64,000 nt of DNA from an uncultured Clostridia bacterium (GTDB lineage Bacteria; Bacillota; Clostridia; Christensenellales; UBA1242): NCBI GenBank assembly GCA_934754375.1, contig CAKVHT010000001.1, positions 558,001 through 622,000 on the forward strand, given 5' to 3'. Shown here piece after piece: positions 8,073 through 17,746 of this stretch. Below the pieces are notes generated by a model. That model was not told the origin of the DNA. It saw nothing but the letters and a program-made list of their open reading frames with translations, and did not search any database. The position numbers and the translations under genes were made by a program. Numbering within the stretch: position 1 is the stretch's first letter; each line of letters starts with the position of its first letter.

Positions 8073-9203
8073 CTATTTACTTTCTTCAACATCTGTAGAT
8101 TCTGTGATTTTGTCCAAAACCAAGTATCCATCTTCCAAAAGTTTAGCTTCAAGTGGTTTGAAAACTTGTGGGATTGCTTTAAGTGTCATATCTTGACGGC
8201 AATATTGTGTTGCAGAGATATGTTTATTGTTTTCGTCATCTTCACTTATCATAAAGCATGGTACCTCAGGTGAAAATTTTGTTGTATCAATTTTGATAAT
8301 ACCATTTTCAATTGATGTTTCCAAATGCAATTTCAATTGAACATTGCTATACATATAAGTTGAGAATTGTGAAGGTTTGCCCCATTGCTCTTCTGACGGA
8401 CCTGAAACTGGCACAGGCTTTGCCCATTGACCTATCACAGAAACGTAATAAATGTCGTTATCAACAACTTTTTCAATTTGCATTATGTATTCCATGCCTT
8501 GTGCTATAAGCAATTTTTCCCTAAAATCCTTCAACATTGCTTTGTATGATTTAATGTCTATTTTGCTTGATTTTAAAACCTCTGGTGTTTTTTCTTGCGA
8601 AATTATGTCATTTAAGCACAAACTTTGTGTTGCCCTAATTTCATGCAACCAGTTATACTCTTTTGCTTCTTGCTCGGTGAGTGTGTATCTCAACAAATAT
8701 TGTTCATAGCATGAATTTTGCTTATCTTCAGCATAAGTTGCCATATACAAATTATATGGTTGTTCATCTAAAATATAAGCATCTGTATGACATTCAATTT
8801 CACCAGATTTTATTGCTTCAACATCATAGCCCCTGCTTTTCCAAAATTCATAAGGATTGCTATAAACATCAGTTGTAAAACCTTTTTCTAGATTTTCTTC
8901 AATCTTCTTGTCCAAATCTTTATAATTTTCATTTTGATAAGCATTTTGAATGAATATTGAATATTTGCTGAAATCAATATCATCTACATTTCCACCATTA
9001 ATATCAACATCAATTGATGTATCAGGAGGTGTTACACTACTTCCATCAAGCGAGGCTTGTTCACAGCCTGCCATTGTAAAAGCAATCGCCCCAGCTATCG
9101 CCAAGCCTGCAATTTTTTTGTAGATTTTTGAATCATGCAATTTTGATATCACTCTTTTTAATGTCCTAGCAACTAAATTTGATTTTTCTTCATTCCCTTC
9201 CAT
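8073..9203 (-). CDS. Putative lipoprotein of unknown function
   Basis: 376 residues; start chosen at ATG 9201-9203 because AAAGGAGA lies 7 nt upstream, although an upstream ATG at 9239 is in frame. The N-terminus has a long charged stretch (about 35 residues), then a hydrophobic segment ending in the lipobox TMAGC near residue 46, so lipidation and outer-surface anchoring are likely. The mature part is acidic with no family I recognise. It has its own terminator and looks monocistronic. Confidence 0.7.
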   Translation of the reverse strand: MEGNEEKSNLVARTLKRVISKLHDSKIYKKIAGLAIAGAIAFTMAGCEQASLDGSSVTPPDTSIDVDINGGNVDDIDFSKYSIFIQNAYQNENYKDLDKKIEENLEKGFTTDVYSNPYEFWKSRGYDVEAIKSGEIECHTDAYILDEQPYNLYMATYAEDKQNSCYEQYLLRYTLTEQEAKEYNWLHEIRATQSLCLNDIISQEKTPEVLKSSKIDIKSYKAMLKDFREKLLIAQGMEYIMQIEKVVDNDIYYVSVIGQWAKPVPVSGPSEEQWGKPSQFSTYMYSNVQLKLHLETSIENGIIKIDTTKFSPEVPCFMISEDDENNKHISATQYCRQDMTLKAIPQVFKPLEAKLLEDGYLVLDKITESTDVEESK

Positions 9204-9418
9204 TTTAAAATCTCCTTTTTGTTTTGCAATGTTAATCAAACTAAAATAAAGTCTGTTAAATCATTTTTAATATTTTATTAAAAAACTTGACTACTATTAG
9301 TCTATCATCAACTAATTAAAATGTCAAGTTTTAATTCTTATTATTTTATCGTTTTAAAAGTGTTAGGATCAACCTGTTGCGGAGCCTCAACAGCAACCCT
9401 ATCGTTGCTTGTTGGTTG

Positions 9419-9571
9419 TTAATACAATAAATTTTCAGTATCGGTTGTGTTATATATCCAACCACCGTCGTATTTATCTCTATGTTTCCCATCAAATTTT
9501 AAATTACAAATAATTCTGCACTCTTGATCGTTTTTACAATATATGACCCTCTGTCTTTTGTTTATATAAAT
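9419..9571 (-). pseudogene. Possible gene remnant, 50 codons without a start
   Basis: The frame between stops encodes a protein-like sequence including VIYCKNDQECRIICNLKFDG and a tyrosine/tryptophan-rich tail, ending NTTDTENLLY. No ATG, GTG or TTG start and no SD are present, so it is most likely a decayed C-terminal fragment. It lies in the 416-bp gap between the lipoprotein gene and tatD. A hairpin (CAAC-AGCAAC / GTTGCT-GTTG) follows the stop. Confidence 0.4.
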
Positions 9572-9619
9572 TTACACAAATGATTGAGCAAGAATTAAAA
9601 ATTTAAAAAATAAATTATT

Positions 9620-10411
9620 TTACCAATCTATTTTGAAAAAGTTTTTTGCGTTTTGAGTTGATATTTCTTCAAGTTGTTCAAAAGATAATCCACGCAAATT
9701 AGCCACAAATTTAAGCACGTCAACAACATTTTTAGGTTCATTCCTTTTGCCACGATTTGGTACTGGGGTTAAGTATGGGCTATCTGTTTCAAACATCACG
9801 CAATCCAAAGGCAAAGATGACACAACGTGCTGTATGTTTTTAGCATTCTTAAAGGTGACATTGCCTGTGAAAGAAAATTTTCCGCCCAATTTTATCAACT
9901 CTTTTGCAAATTCAATGCTACCACTATAACAATGAAATTCAAACCCAAATTTTGGTGGATTTTGCTTTAAAATTTGAAGAGTGTCCCCATAAGCATCACG
10001 ACAATGAATAACTATTGGTAGTCCATATTTATTGGCAAGGTCGATTTGAGAAGAAAACACCTGCTTTTGTTTTTCCCTATCCTTGTGAATTGGATTGCCT
10101 AAATCATCAACCAATTCATGTTCAAAATAATCCAACCCTATTTCGCCAACAGCAACCAGTTTTTTGTCTTTGGTTTTTAACATCTCTTCAATTTCTGCTT
10201 GATTATATTTATCTGCTTCATCTGGGTGGACACCAACAGTGTAATAAACACAATCATGAGCGGTGGCAATTTCTTTTGATTTTTTGCTGGTTTCAACATC
10301 ACTGCTTGCGCAAATAACTTTTTCAACACCAGCGGATAAAAAATTGTTAATAATTTGCTCTACTTCTCCATTATATTGGTCATCATTCAAGTGACAATGT
10401 ATATCAATCAT
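9620..10411 (-). CDS. tatD: TatD family metal-dependent DNase
   Basis: Hydrolase of the amidohydrolase superfamily with 3'-5' DNase activity in characterised members. 263 residues, typical. Metal ligands visible: IDIHCHLND (H5, H7 region), VGEIGLDY, VIHCRDA, FHCYSG and ETDSPYL. AAAGGG lies before the ATG. Transcribed alone or with the downstream remnant. Confidence 0.95.
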   Translation of the reverse strand: MIDIHCHLNDDQYNGEVEQIINNFLSAGVEKVICASSDVETSKKSKEIATAHDCVYYTVGVHPDEADKYNQAEIEEMLKTKDKKLVAVGEIGLDYFEHELVDDLGNPIHKDREKQKQVFSSQIDLANKYGLPIVIHCRDAYGDTLQILKQNPPKFGFEFHCYSGSIEFAKELIKLGGKFSFTGNVTFKNAKNIQHVVSSLPLDCVMFETDSPYLTPVPNRGKRNEPKNVVDVLKFVANLRGLSFEQLEEISTQNAKNFFKIDW

Positions 10412-10561
10412 AAAATTTCCCTTTTATTCAATATTAAAAAGATATCTGAAAAAAATCAAGTTAAACAATTGCTTACAAGACAAAATTGTAGTTTGATATT
10501 GACAAATTTTCAATTTTATCTTACACTATAGGCAGAATATATTTAAGGAAGGTAAATAAAT

Positions 10562-10876
10562 ATGGCAATGCAAAAATATTTGGGTGATATAATTATATTT
10601 TTGGACACGGTTGGTGTAACCGACTCACAATTTGCACAAAAATCAGGCAAAATCTATGCTTCTGGTTATTATCAGGGCGAAGAAATCAATTTGGCTTTTG
10701 GCAATTTTAAAATCAAAACTGACAAACCAGAAATTGAAAAGGCTTGGTTTAAATATTTGTCTTCAGCAAGACAAATTGCAAAAGATTACCACGCATATTT
10801 ATCAGCAAAAACAAACAAATTGTTATCAGATGTAAGTGTTTTACTTAGTGAAGTTGACAGTTTAACAAACAAATAA
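10562..10876 (+). CDS. Small conserved-looking protein of unknown function
   Basis: 104 residues, single gene with SD AAGGAAGG and its own terminator. Predicted mixed fold: an N-terminal beta-rich half with a GKIYASGYYQGEEINLAFGNFKI pattern split by glycine, then a helical C-terminal half. No signal or membrane segment; no family recognised. Confidence 0.65.
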   Translation: MAMQKYLGDIIIFLDTVGVTDSQFAQKSGKIYASGYYQGEEINLAFGNFKIKTDKPEIEKAWFKYLSSARQIAKDYHAYLSAKTNKLLSDVSVLLSEVDSLTNK

Positions 10877-10906
10877 ACTGGCTAATTATCAGCAATAAAT
10901 TTATGC

Positions 10907-10935
10907 AAAAAGTCCGCTCTACAGCGGACTTTTTT
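10907..10935. terminator. Bidirectional intrinsic terminator
   Basis: AGTCCGCT (10911-10918) pairs with AGCGGACT (10923-10930), flanked by A-run and T-run, so it can serve the 10562 gene (+) and plsY (-). Confidence 0.9.
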
Positions 10936-10974
10936 AATCACAATTAACATTTTTATCCAAACAATTTTATACAA

Positions 10975-11721
10975 TTATTTTTCATTTTGACCATCAATAT
11001 TATTTAATGGTTTATCTTCAATAGGCTGTTCTGCCCCATGAACATCATTTTCAACAGGTTGTGTTTGAGCCTCACCCGACTTGTTTTTGCCTATTTTTTT
11101 AAGCATTGAAAGCAGTTCGGTTTTGTTCTCTTTGCCTGTAAACAAACGTTTGATATTTGCACGATGAGCAAACAAAACAAGGAACAATATGCCACAAATC
11201 AAAATATAATTCAGCCAATTTGCTGGATTTGCAAGGCAAAGTTCAACAACTGAAAGCACAATAATTTCAAGCAAAGTGCAGATTGAAGCATATTTGATGA
11301 ACAACATACTTACAATCATCAACACAAAGCAAATAAGTGTAACCCACCAGTTTGCAACAAAGAAAACCCCAATAGATGTTGCAATACCTTTGCCTCCTTT
11401 AAACTTGAAAAGCACAGGATATATATGCCCCAATACACAGGCAAACCCTCCAACATATAGGGCTACTTCAGCATTTAAACCACAACATTTAAATATCCAA
11501 TAGCCAGCCAAAGCACAAACCAAACCCTTGAGCATATCAAGCACAAATGTTATAACCCCCGGCCAAAAGCCGTAAGAACGCCAACTATTCAACGTGCCAG
11601 GATTGCCACTGCCATGTTTTGTTATGTCATCATGTTTTGCTTTTGCAACAACACGTGCCCAAGTTATGTTGCCAATAAAATAGCACACAACTGCCAAAAT
11701 AGAAAAATATAAATATTCCAT
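10975..11721 (-). CDS. plsY: PlsY acyl-phosphate:glycerol-3-phosphate acyltransferase
   Basis: Membrane enzyme that makes lysophosphatidic acid from acyl-phosphate in phospholipid synthesis. 248 residues, longer than the usual ~200 because of a ~45-residue hydrophilic C-terminal tail. Several hydrophobic helices; conserved loops GSGNPGTLNSW (near 37) and GGKGIATSIGVF (near 108). No SD before ATG; a promoter with -10 TAATAT ends exactly 6 nt upstream, so a leaderless transcript is predicted. Confidence 0.94.
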   Translation of the reverse strand: MEYLYFSILAVVCYFIGNITWARVVAKAKHDDITKHGSGNPGTLNSWRSYGFWPGVITFVLDMLKGLVCALAGYWIFKCCGLNAEVALYVGGFACVLGHIYPVLFKFKGGKGIATSIGVFFVANWWVTLICFVLMIVSMLFIKYASICTLLEIIVLSVVELCLANPANWLNYILICGILFLVLFAHRANIKRLFTGKENKTELLSMLKKIGKNKSGEAQTQPVENDVHGAEQPIEDKPLNNIDGQNEK

Positions 11722-11727
11722 AGTAAT

Positions 11728-11756
11728 ATATTAACACCTTATAAAATTTAAAGCAA
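11728..11756 (-). promoter_or_regulatory. Leaderless-type promoter of plsY
   Basis: TTGCTT (11751-11756), 17-nt spacer, TAATAT (11728-11733) with TGT extension; 6 nt to ATG, no SD. Confidence 0.75.
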
Positions 11757-11844
11757 ATAAAATGCTTATTTAGTTGAAACAAACTAATTTATAATTTGCA
11801 TTATTTATAAATATGATTGTTGTTAATTCATATTGCAAACTGCA

Positions 11845-13161
11845 TTAATCGTCATTTTTATTTTTGAATGAAACTTTGAGCGGTGTGCCATTAAAATCAA
11901 AAGCACGGCGCAAATTGTTTTCAATGTAACGAATGTAAGCATTGTCAACCAAGTCAGCATTATTGCAATATATTTCAAATGTCGGCGGACAAGTTGCAAC
12001 CTGTTTGCCAAAAATGATTTTAAGACGTTTGCCATGTTTGCTTGGTGGCTCAGTTGCACTGATTGCATTTGTAAGCACATTGTTGAAAAGTGCCATAGGG
12101 ATTTCTCTCTTAGCATTTGCAAGCACATAATCAACTTTTTCCATAATCTGACCAATACGTTGACCTGTCGCACATGAAACATAAAGTGTTACGTAGTACT
12201 TCATAAAAGCAAGGTCTGTTTCAAACTGTTTTTCAAATGCTTTGCGTTGTTCTGCACTATTTTCAATCAAATCCCATTTATTGACAACTATCACACTAGG
12301 CTTGCCTTGTTCATGTACCAACCCCAAAATACGAACATCTTGTTCTGTTATGCCTTCACTTGCATCAAGCACAACCACAACAACGTCTGCCCTTTCAATG
12401 GCATTGAGGCTACGAATAACACTATACCTTTCAATGCTATCTGGCTCTATTTTTGATTTGCGTCTCAATCCAGCAGTATCAATCAAACAATAGTCTTTGT
12501 TATGCCACCTAAATGGACTGTCGATAGCATCACGTGTTGTGCCAGCAATTGAACTTACAACAACACGGTCTTCACCAAGCAGGCGATTTGTTATGCTTGA
12601 CTTCCCTGCATTTGGTTTGCCCACCAGTGCTATCTTAACCGCACCATCATCTACTTCTTTTTCAGAGCGCTTTAAATATTTGACAACCTCATCAAGCAAA
12701 TCACCTATCCCTTTGCCTTGTTCTGCTGAAATTGCAATTGGATCACCCAAACCCAATTCATAAAACTCATAAGTCTTTTCAACTTCATTGTTATCTAGTT
12801 TGTTTACAGCCAAAACTTTTGGGGCTTTTGCTCGACGCAAATGGTTTGCCACTTCAATATCATCATGTGTCAAACCCTGCTTGCCATCCACAAACAAAAT
12901 GATAACATCTGCCAAATCAATTGCTAAATTTGCTTGTTCGATGATGCGCTTGTTGATTTCATCTTCTTTGTTAAAATCAAGCCCACCAGTGTCAACAACT
13001 TGAAACTGATATCCACACCATTCAGCATTGGCAAAAATTCTATCCCTTGTAACGCCAGGGATATCTTCAACTATACTAATTTTACTTCCGGCAATCTTGT
13101 TAAAAAATGTTGATTTGCCAACATTTGGTTTGCCGACTATTGCTACAAGTGGTTTTTTCAT
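11845..13161 (-). CDS. der: Der (EngA) ribosome assembly GTPase
   Basis: Essential double-GTPase for 50S maturation. 438 residues. First G domain: GKPNVGKST (10-18), DTGG, NKLD; second: GKPNAGKSS (near 180), DTAG, NKWD; C-terminal KH-like domain after about 350. No SD; a complete promoter with -10 TACACT ends 7 nt before the ATG, predicting a leaderless mRNA. plsY follows 123 nt downstream with its own promoter. Confidence 0.97.
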   Translation of the reverse strand: MKKPLVAIVGKPNVGKSTFFNKIAGSKISIVEDIPGVTRDRIFANAEWCGYQFQVVDTGGLDFNKEDEINKRIIEQANLAIDLADVIILFVDGKQGLTHDDIEVANHLRRAKAPKVLAVNKLDNNEVEKTYEFYELGLGDPIAISAEQGKGIGDLLDEVVKYLKRSEKEVDDGAVKIALVGKPNAGKSSITNRLLGEDRVVVSSIAGTTRDAIDSPFRWHNKDYCLIDTAGLRRKSKIEPDSIERYSVIRSLNAIERADVVVVVLDASEGITEQDVRILGLVHEQGKPSVIVVNKWDLIENSAEQRKAFEKQFETDLAFMKYYVTLYVSCATGQRIGQIMEKVDYVLANAKREIPMALFNNVLTNAISATEPPSKHGKRLKIIFGKQVATCPPTFEIYCNNADLVDNAYIRYIENNLRRAFDFNGTPLKVSFKNKNDD

Positions 13162-13168
13162 ACTTTTT

Positions 13169-13197
13169 AGTGTAACACAAATTCAGTTGTTTTTCAA
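13169..13197 (-). promoter_or_regulatory. Leaderless-type promoter of der
   Basis: TTGAAA (13192-13197), 17-nt spacer, TACACT (13169-13174) with TGT extension; 7 nt to ATG, no SD. Confidence 0.75.
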
Positions 13198-13245
13198 TTG
13201 TTTTCTTAAAAATATTAGGAAGAATAATAGAATTATCGCCTTAAA

Positions 13246-15330
13246 TCATCTTTTGCAGTGCATGCAATTTTGACACTTGTTGTGTTTTATTGTTTTTATC
13301 AATTTGAACATCGCAAATATAATCAATGCAATAACAACACAAACACACAACGCAAACCAGAAATTGCATACCAAGCTTTGATAGACAATAAACGATAAAA
13401 TATAAGCAATAACAAATTGACTGATAATTGAAAACCACATATAAAACTTGTCAGTTTCTGCACGCAACACCGCCAAGTTGCTTACGCATGGACAATATAA
13501 TAATGAAAATATCATGAAAGATATTGCACTTGGATATGAAAAGTGGACAACACTTGTGGCGACCGCCAAACTGGAAATTAAATCCGCCCTTGACAAAGCA
13601 TTGTTGCAAATTGAGAGTGTGCTTACAACCAATTCCTTTGCCAAAACACCAACAAACAAGGCGCATACCACACCAGCAGAATTTAACCCAATTGGCGCAA
13701 ACAAAACAGCAACTTTGTCAGCAATCAAAAATGCCATGCTGTTTGTTATATCTTGCGCATAACAGAAATTGAATTGTGTATGCGTCAGTATCCAAACAAT
13801 AATTCCAACTGACAATACAATTGTAAATAATCTTTTGAACATATCCACTGCACATGAAATAATTGTCTCAACACAATGTTTGATATCAATGTGCTTAAGC
13901 GGTGGAAATTCAAGAAGCAATTCCCCCTGTTCAGTTGGCAAAATTGTTTTGTTCAATATCAGGGCGAGTATAATTGAGATAACAATGCCCAACAAATATA
14001 AAGCAATCACAATCCAAAAAGATTTTACCCCAAAGAAAGCTGATGCAACAATGGAAAAAATTGGAAGCCTTGCCATGCAACTGATATATGGATTTAAAAT
14101 TGCAGATTTTGTTTTTAAATTTTTGCCTTTTAAATTTCTTGTTGTCAAAGTTGCCATCGTGTTGCACCCCAGCCCCATGAGCATAACATAAATAACTTTA
14201 CCATTAAGCCCCATTGGCGATAGAAGGTCGTCAATAACATAACACAGCCTGGCAATTATTCCACTATCCTCTAAAATTGTGAGTACCATGTACATCAAAC
14301 AAATTTGTGGCAGGAAACTTAATATTGTTGCAAATGATGAGAAAACCCCTGATGAAAAAAATTCAATCAACCAAACATTATCTGTTATTGAAGATAACAA
14401 ATCTAAAAATGGATTTATAAAAATAAAATTTAAAACTATATTGAATAAATCGCTTAATTTAGGGCCTAATAAAAAGAAAATTGTATAAAAAATAGCAAAA
14501 AATAATAAAATTGACGAAAAAATCATGAAAAATGGATTTAAAATCAATTTATCTAATTTATTTTCGCCATATACATAATTTTTTTTGATTTTTGTGCAAT
14601 CAACTAATAGATTTTCAATAAATTCATATCTTTTTTTGATAATTTCTGGATAAAACCCTTTAATATAGTCAATTTGTTGTTCATTTAAGCCATCAAAAAC
14701 ACCATTTAATGCAAAAATTATTTGTTTTTCAGTTAAATTATATTTATTTTTTATAATTTCTAAATAATTTTTTAAATAATATAAATTGTGTGATGAAAAA
14801 TTTGAATTTTTATTAAAATAAATTAAATTTTTTGATAATTTTTGTTTTTTAGCATCTATTATTTCTATATCAATATTTAATTTTTTACTTAATTTTTTTT
14901 CATCAATTTCATTGCCACGTTTTAAAAAGTATTCATAGTTATTTAGAAGTATTTTAAAATCTAATCCCAGTTCACAAAACTGCAGGCATAGATATAAATT
15001 GCGCCTTAATGCTGACGCATCAACGATTACGATTCTTTTAGCATTTAATGACAAAATTAAATTTTTGCTAACCTCTTCTTCTCGTGAAAAAGTTGTCATA
15101 GAATAAAGCCCAGGTAAATCATAAAAACAATAATCTTGATTTTCAAATTTTATGATTTTCTTTGCTTCACTTACTGTAACACCATGAAAATTCCCAGTAT
15201 GCTCATGTGCTTTTGTTAAAGAATTAAATAAAGTTGATTTGCCAACATTTGGGTTGCCAATCAATAAAATATTTTGTATGTCTGATTTATTAAAATCTTT
15301 TACTCTTTTATCATTTCTTTGTTCAGTCAT
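13246..15330 (-). CDS. feoB: FeoB ferrous iron transporter
   Basis: Fe(II) permease with a cytosolic GTPase domain. 694 residues from ATG 15328-15330, which overlaps the feoA stop by 8 nt; an upstream in-frame TTG at 15354 is less likely. G1 GNPNVGKST, G2 around TGNFHGVT, G3 DLPG are normal, but the expected G4 NxxD reads NNYEYF, giving Glu where Asp is usual. The membrane half has the duplicated Gate motifs (GNxxxA-like regions around GCNTMATLTTR and the SCMARLPIF segment) and about ten helices, ending in a Cys/His-rich tail (KCQNCMHCKR). The G-domain coding region (14.4-15.0 kb) is noticeably more AT-rich than its neighbours. Confidence 0.94.
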   Translation of the reverse strand: MTEQRNDKRVKDFNKSDIQNILLIGNPNVGKSTLFNSLTKAHEHTGNFHGVTVSEAKKIIKFENQDYCFYDLPGLYSMTTFSREEEVSKNLILSLNAKRIVIVDASALRRNLYLCLQFCELGLDFKILLNNYEYFLKRGNEIDEKKLSKKLNIDIEIIDAKKQKLSKNLIYFNKNSNFSSHNLYYLKNYLEIIKNKYNLTEKQIIFALNGVFDGLNEQQIDYIKGFYPEIIKKRYEFIENLLVDCTKIKKNYVYGENKLDKLILNPFFMIFSSILLFFAIFYTIFFLLGPKLSDLFNIVLNFIFINPFLDLLSSITDNVWLIEFFSSGVFSSFATILSFLPQICLMYMVLTILEDSGIIARLCYVIDDLLSPMGLNGKVIYVMLMGLGCNTMATLTTRNLKGKNLKTKSAILNPYISCMARLPIFSIVASAFFGVKSFWIVIALYLLGIVISIILALILNKTILPTEQGELLLEFPPLKHIDIKHCVETIISCAVDMFKRLFTIVLSVGIIVWILTHTQFNFCYAQDITNSMAFLIADKVAVLFAPIGLNSAGVVCALFVGVLAKELVVSTLSICNNALSRADLISSLAVATSVVHFSYPSAISFMIFSLLYCPCVSNLAVLRAETDKFYMWFSIISQFVIAYILSFIVYQSLVCNFWFALCVCVVIALIIFAMFKLIKTIKHNKCQNCMHCKR

Positions 15331-15550
15331 AAACCACTTCAATTTCCTTGGCAATATTTTCTTTCAATGTAAAACATGAGTTTGAAAAAACAACAAGCAA
15401 AGTTTTTTTTAACAAACTTTTATGTTTTACCATTATTTGTGTGCCAACCACAAGGCCTAATTCCATAAGCCTAATCTTAAAATTTTCATCTTTAATTTTA
15501 ATGCTTTTTATAGCACAAGGGGTGTTTATCTTTGCTTGGGACAAGTTCAT
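15323..15550 (-). CDS. feoA: FeoA iron transport accessory protein
   Basis: Small SH3-like partner of FeoB, 75 residues, typical length: the IKDENFKIRLMELGLVVG core is the family signature (RLMELGL). Overlaps feoB by 8 nt, so the two are co-translated. The ATG lacks an SD; a TAGTAT box ends 5 nt upstream but its -35 is weak. Confidence 0.92.
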   Translation of the reverse strand: MNLSQAKINTPCAIKSIKIKDENFKIRLMELGLVVGTQIMVKHKSLLKKTLLVVFSNSCFTLKENIAKEIEVVYD

Positions 15551-15618
15551 AAAATATACTATTAAAGTTGAACAAAAAAAATGAACAAAAGCATTAACTT
15601 TTGTCCACTGTGTTTTTT

Positions 15619-16509
15619 CTATTTTGTAATCATTTCAATCGAAGTTGTAACTTTGATTTCTGTTGTTAAAAATTTAACTTTTTCTCCGTCCAAAGTGAAG
15701 GGTTCGTTTGATGGATTTTCAATTTGGATTTTGCTAGCATCTCTTACAATTGCACATTTATTTTTTCTTATTGCATTAATGCCATGTGTAAACATGCGCA
15801 CAAATGTGCAAAATGCAGCTAATCCATTTGTCTTTTTAATTGCAACAAATTTAACTTTGTTGTTTGCTAGGTCTTCGCCTTTATTTATATTAAATCCGCC
15901 AGCCGAACAGCCATTCATCAACATTGCATATACAAACTTGCCATGCACCCTTTCGCCATCAACAACAAATGTGAAAGGCAATGCTTTAAGTGAAAACAAC
16001 CCACCAATGCCAGCCCAAATATAAGCCATGCGTCCAACTTTCTTTTTAGCCTTTTGTTTTGCTTTGAATGATACACTTGTTAAATATCCGCTTGCCAAAG
16101 CATAAACAATGTATTGATTGCCGTCACACATTAAATCATACTTTGTTGTATTAAGGCGCAATACTGTATCAATAGCTTTGTCTAGTTCACGTGGGATTCC
16201 AAGTGTCCTTGCAACGTCATTGCATGTGCCAAATGGCAATATGCCGACAATGCTTTTTTGTTCTGCCTTGGCAATGCCATTAATAACCTGATGCAAAGTT
16301 CCGTCCCCACCAACTGATAAAATTATATCGTATTTGCCTGAATTTTTAAAAGCAAGCTCTTCTGTCTGTTTAGCATTTGAACCAGAAACAACATCAACTG
16401 TTTGATAACGCAAAAACAAACGCTCTTTTATATGTGGCAAAAATTCACCAATTTTGCCTTTCATAGCGTTTGGATTATATATTACAAGCACCGATGAATA
16501 ATTTTTCAA
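15619..16509 (-). CDS. Diacylglycerol/lipid kinase family protein
   Basis: DagK/YegS-type lipid kinase, 296 residues. NPNAMKGK near the N-terminus and SVGGDGTLHQVINGI (near 67) are the nucleotide-binding motifs; FGTCNDVARTLGIP (near 100) and the C-terminal ENPSNEPFTLDGE motif are typical. Start taken as TTG 16507-16509; a GTG 18 nt downstream is an alternative. It begins 3 nt after the trhP stop, so both form an operon. Likely recycles diacylglycerol to phosphatidate at the membrane. Confidence 0.9.
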   Translation of the reverse strand: MKNYSSVLVIYNPNAMKGKIGEFLPHIKERLFLRYQTVDVVSGSNAKQTEELAFKNSGKYDIILSVGGDGTLHQVINGIAKAEQKSIVGILPFGTCNDVARTLGIPRELDKAIDTVLRLNTTKYDLMCDGNQYIVYALASGYLTSVSFKAKQKAKKKVGRMAYIWAGIGGLFSLKALPFTFVVDGERVHGKFVYAMLMNGCSAGGFNINKGEDLANNKVKFVAIKKTNGLAAFCTFVRMFTHGINAIRKNKCAIVRDASKIQIENPSNEPFTLDGEKVKFLTTEIKVTTSIEMITK

Positions 16510-16512
16510 TTG

Positions 16513-17709
16513 TTATTTTTTCCTTCTCAAAATTTCATATTTCTTTAAATTTAAATCAGTTTTTATATAAACATTTTGTTTTGGAATTTTACATTCTTGC
16601 AAAGGTTGACCTTGTTCGTCCAAAATCTCTTCTATTGTTATTATAGCATTGTTTTGATATTTTGACAACAATTCTAACTGCTCCCCAACCTTAAATCTGT
16701 TGCGCATTTCCACTTGTGTCAATCCATTTTGCGTGTCATTTTTTACAATTGCAACAAATTCATAGTCAGTTTGAGGCAAACTTGTTTCAAGTGTTTGCTT
16801 TGGTTCTCCAAAATAAAAACCTTCACTGTAATCACGATGACTGCATTTTACAACTTCATTACGGATTTCTTGTGGCAAATGATATTCTTTATGATTTTTT
16901 AAGTAATCCAAAGCCATACGATAAGCATTAACAATGTTGGCAACATAATATTCCGTTTTCATCCTGCCTTCGATTTTGATTGAACTGATACCTGCTTGCT
17001 CTAGTTCGTCAAGGTGGTCAATCATACACATATCTTTGCTGTTTAAAATATATGTGCCGTGGCTATCTTCTTCTATAGGATATTCTTGTTGCTTGCTAAC
17101 TTCCCTGATAACATATCCCCAACGACAAGCCTGCACACATGCGCCACGATTAGCATCTCTACCTGTGAAAAAATTGCTCAACAAACATCTACCTGAATAA
17201 CTGATACACATTGCACCATGACAAAATGCTTCCAATTCGATATCCGCTGGAAGTTTTGCTCGCAATTGTTTGATTTCTTCCAAAGTCATTTCACGTGCCA
17301 AAATGAGGCGTTTAACACCCATATTGACATAAACCATCGCACTTTCACTGTTTGTAATATTGGCTTGTGTGCTTACATGCACTGCCAAGTTTGGTGCAAG
17401 CCTACGAACCATACTGATAATACCAAGGTCAGCACAAATCACAGCATCAACACCAATTTTATCCAAATAGAAAATATAATCTGGCAAATCTGCCAAATCA
17501 CTTTCATGTGGTATAATATTTACTGTTACATAGACTTTAACCTTGTGCTGATGAGCATATTCTACTGCCCATTTAAGATTGTCTAAATCAAAGTTGCCAG
17601 CAAATGTACGCAATCCAAAACGTGTAGATGCCAAATAAACAGCATCTGCACCATATTCAACTGCCATAATTAATTTTTCTTTATCTCCTGCTGGAGCAAG
17701 CAATTCCAT
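16513..17709 (-). CDS. trhP: TrhP-type U32 peptidase-family tRNA hydroxylase
   Basis: U32-family protein; TrhP hydroxylates uridine 34 of certain tRNAs using prephenate-derived chemistry and an iron-sulfur cluster. 398 residues. MELLAPAGDKEKLIMAVEYGADAVYL start, the EAFCHGAMCISYSGRCLLS signature (near 166) with conserved cysteines and RGACVQACRW. SD AAAGGA. Located beside the TrmR gene, its pathway partner, and only one copy is seen where Bacillus has two (YrrN, YrrO). Confidence 0.88.
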   Translation of the reverse strand: MELLAPAGDKEKLIMAVEYGADAVYLASTRFGLRTFAGNFDLDNLKWAVEYAHQHKVKVYVTVNIIPHESDLADLPDYIFYLDKIGVDAVICADLGIISMVRRLAPNLAVHVSTQANITNSESAMVYVNMGVKRLILAREMTLEEIKQLRAKLPADIELEAFCHGAMCISYSGRCLLSNFFTGRDANRGACVQACRWGYVIREVSKQQEYPIEEDSHGTYILNSKDMCMIDHLDELEQAGISSIKIEGRMKTEYYVANIVNAYRMALDYLKNHKEYHLPQEIRNEVVKCSHRDYSEGFYFGEPKQTLETSLPQTDYEFVAIVKNDTQNGLTQVEMRNRFKVGEQLELLSKYQNNAIITIEEILDEQGQPLQECKIPKQNVYIKTDLNLKKYEILRRKK

Positions 17710-17746
17710 AAGATTTTCCTTTTGTGTTTAGTTCTATTATATTGTT

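Noticed and set aside
15331..15354. Longer FeoB starting at TTG 15354
   Set aside because: The ATG at 15330 gives the usual feoA-feoB overlap and family N-terminus; the TTG has no SD.
15581..16024. 147-residue plus-strand ORF
   Set aside because: Lies antisense to the lipid kinase with its conserved motifs; composition is that of a shadow frame.
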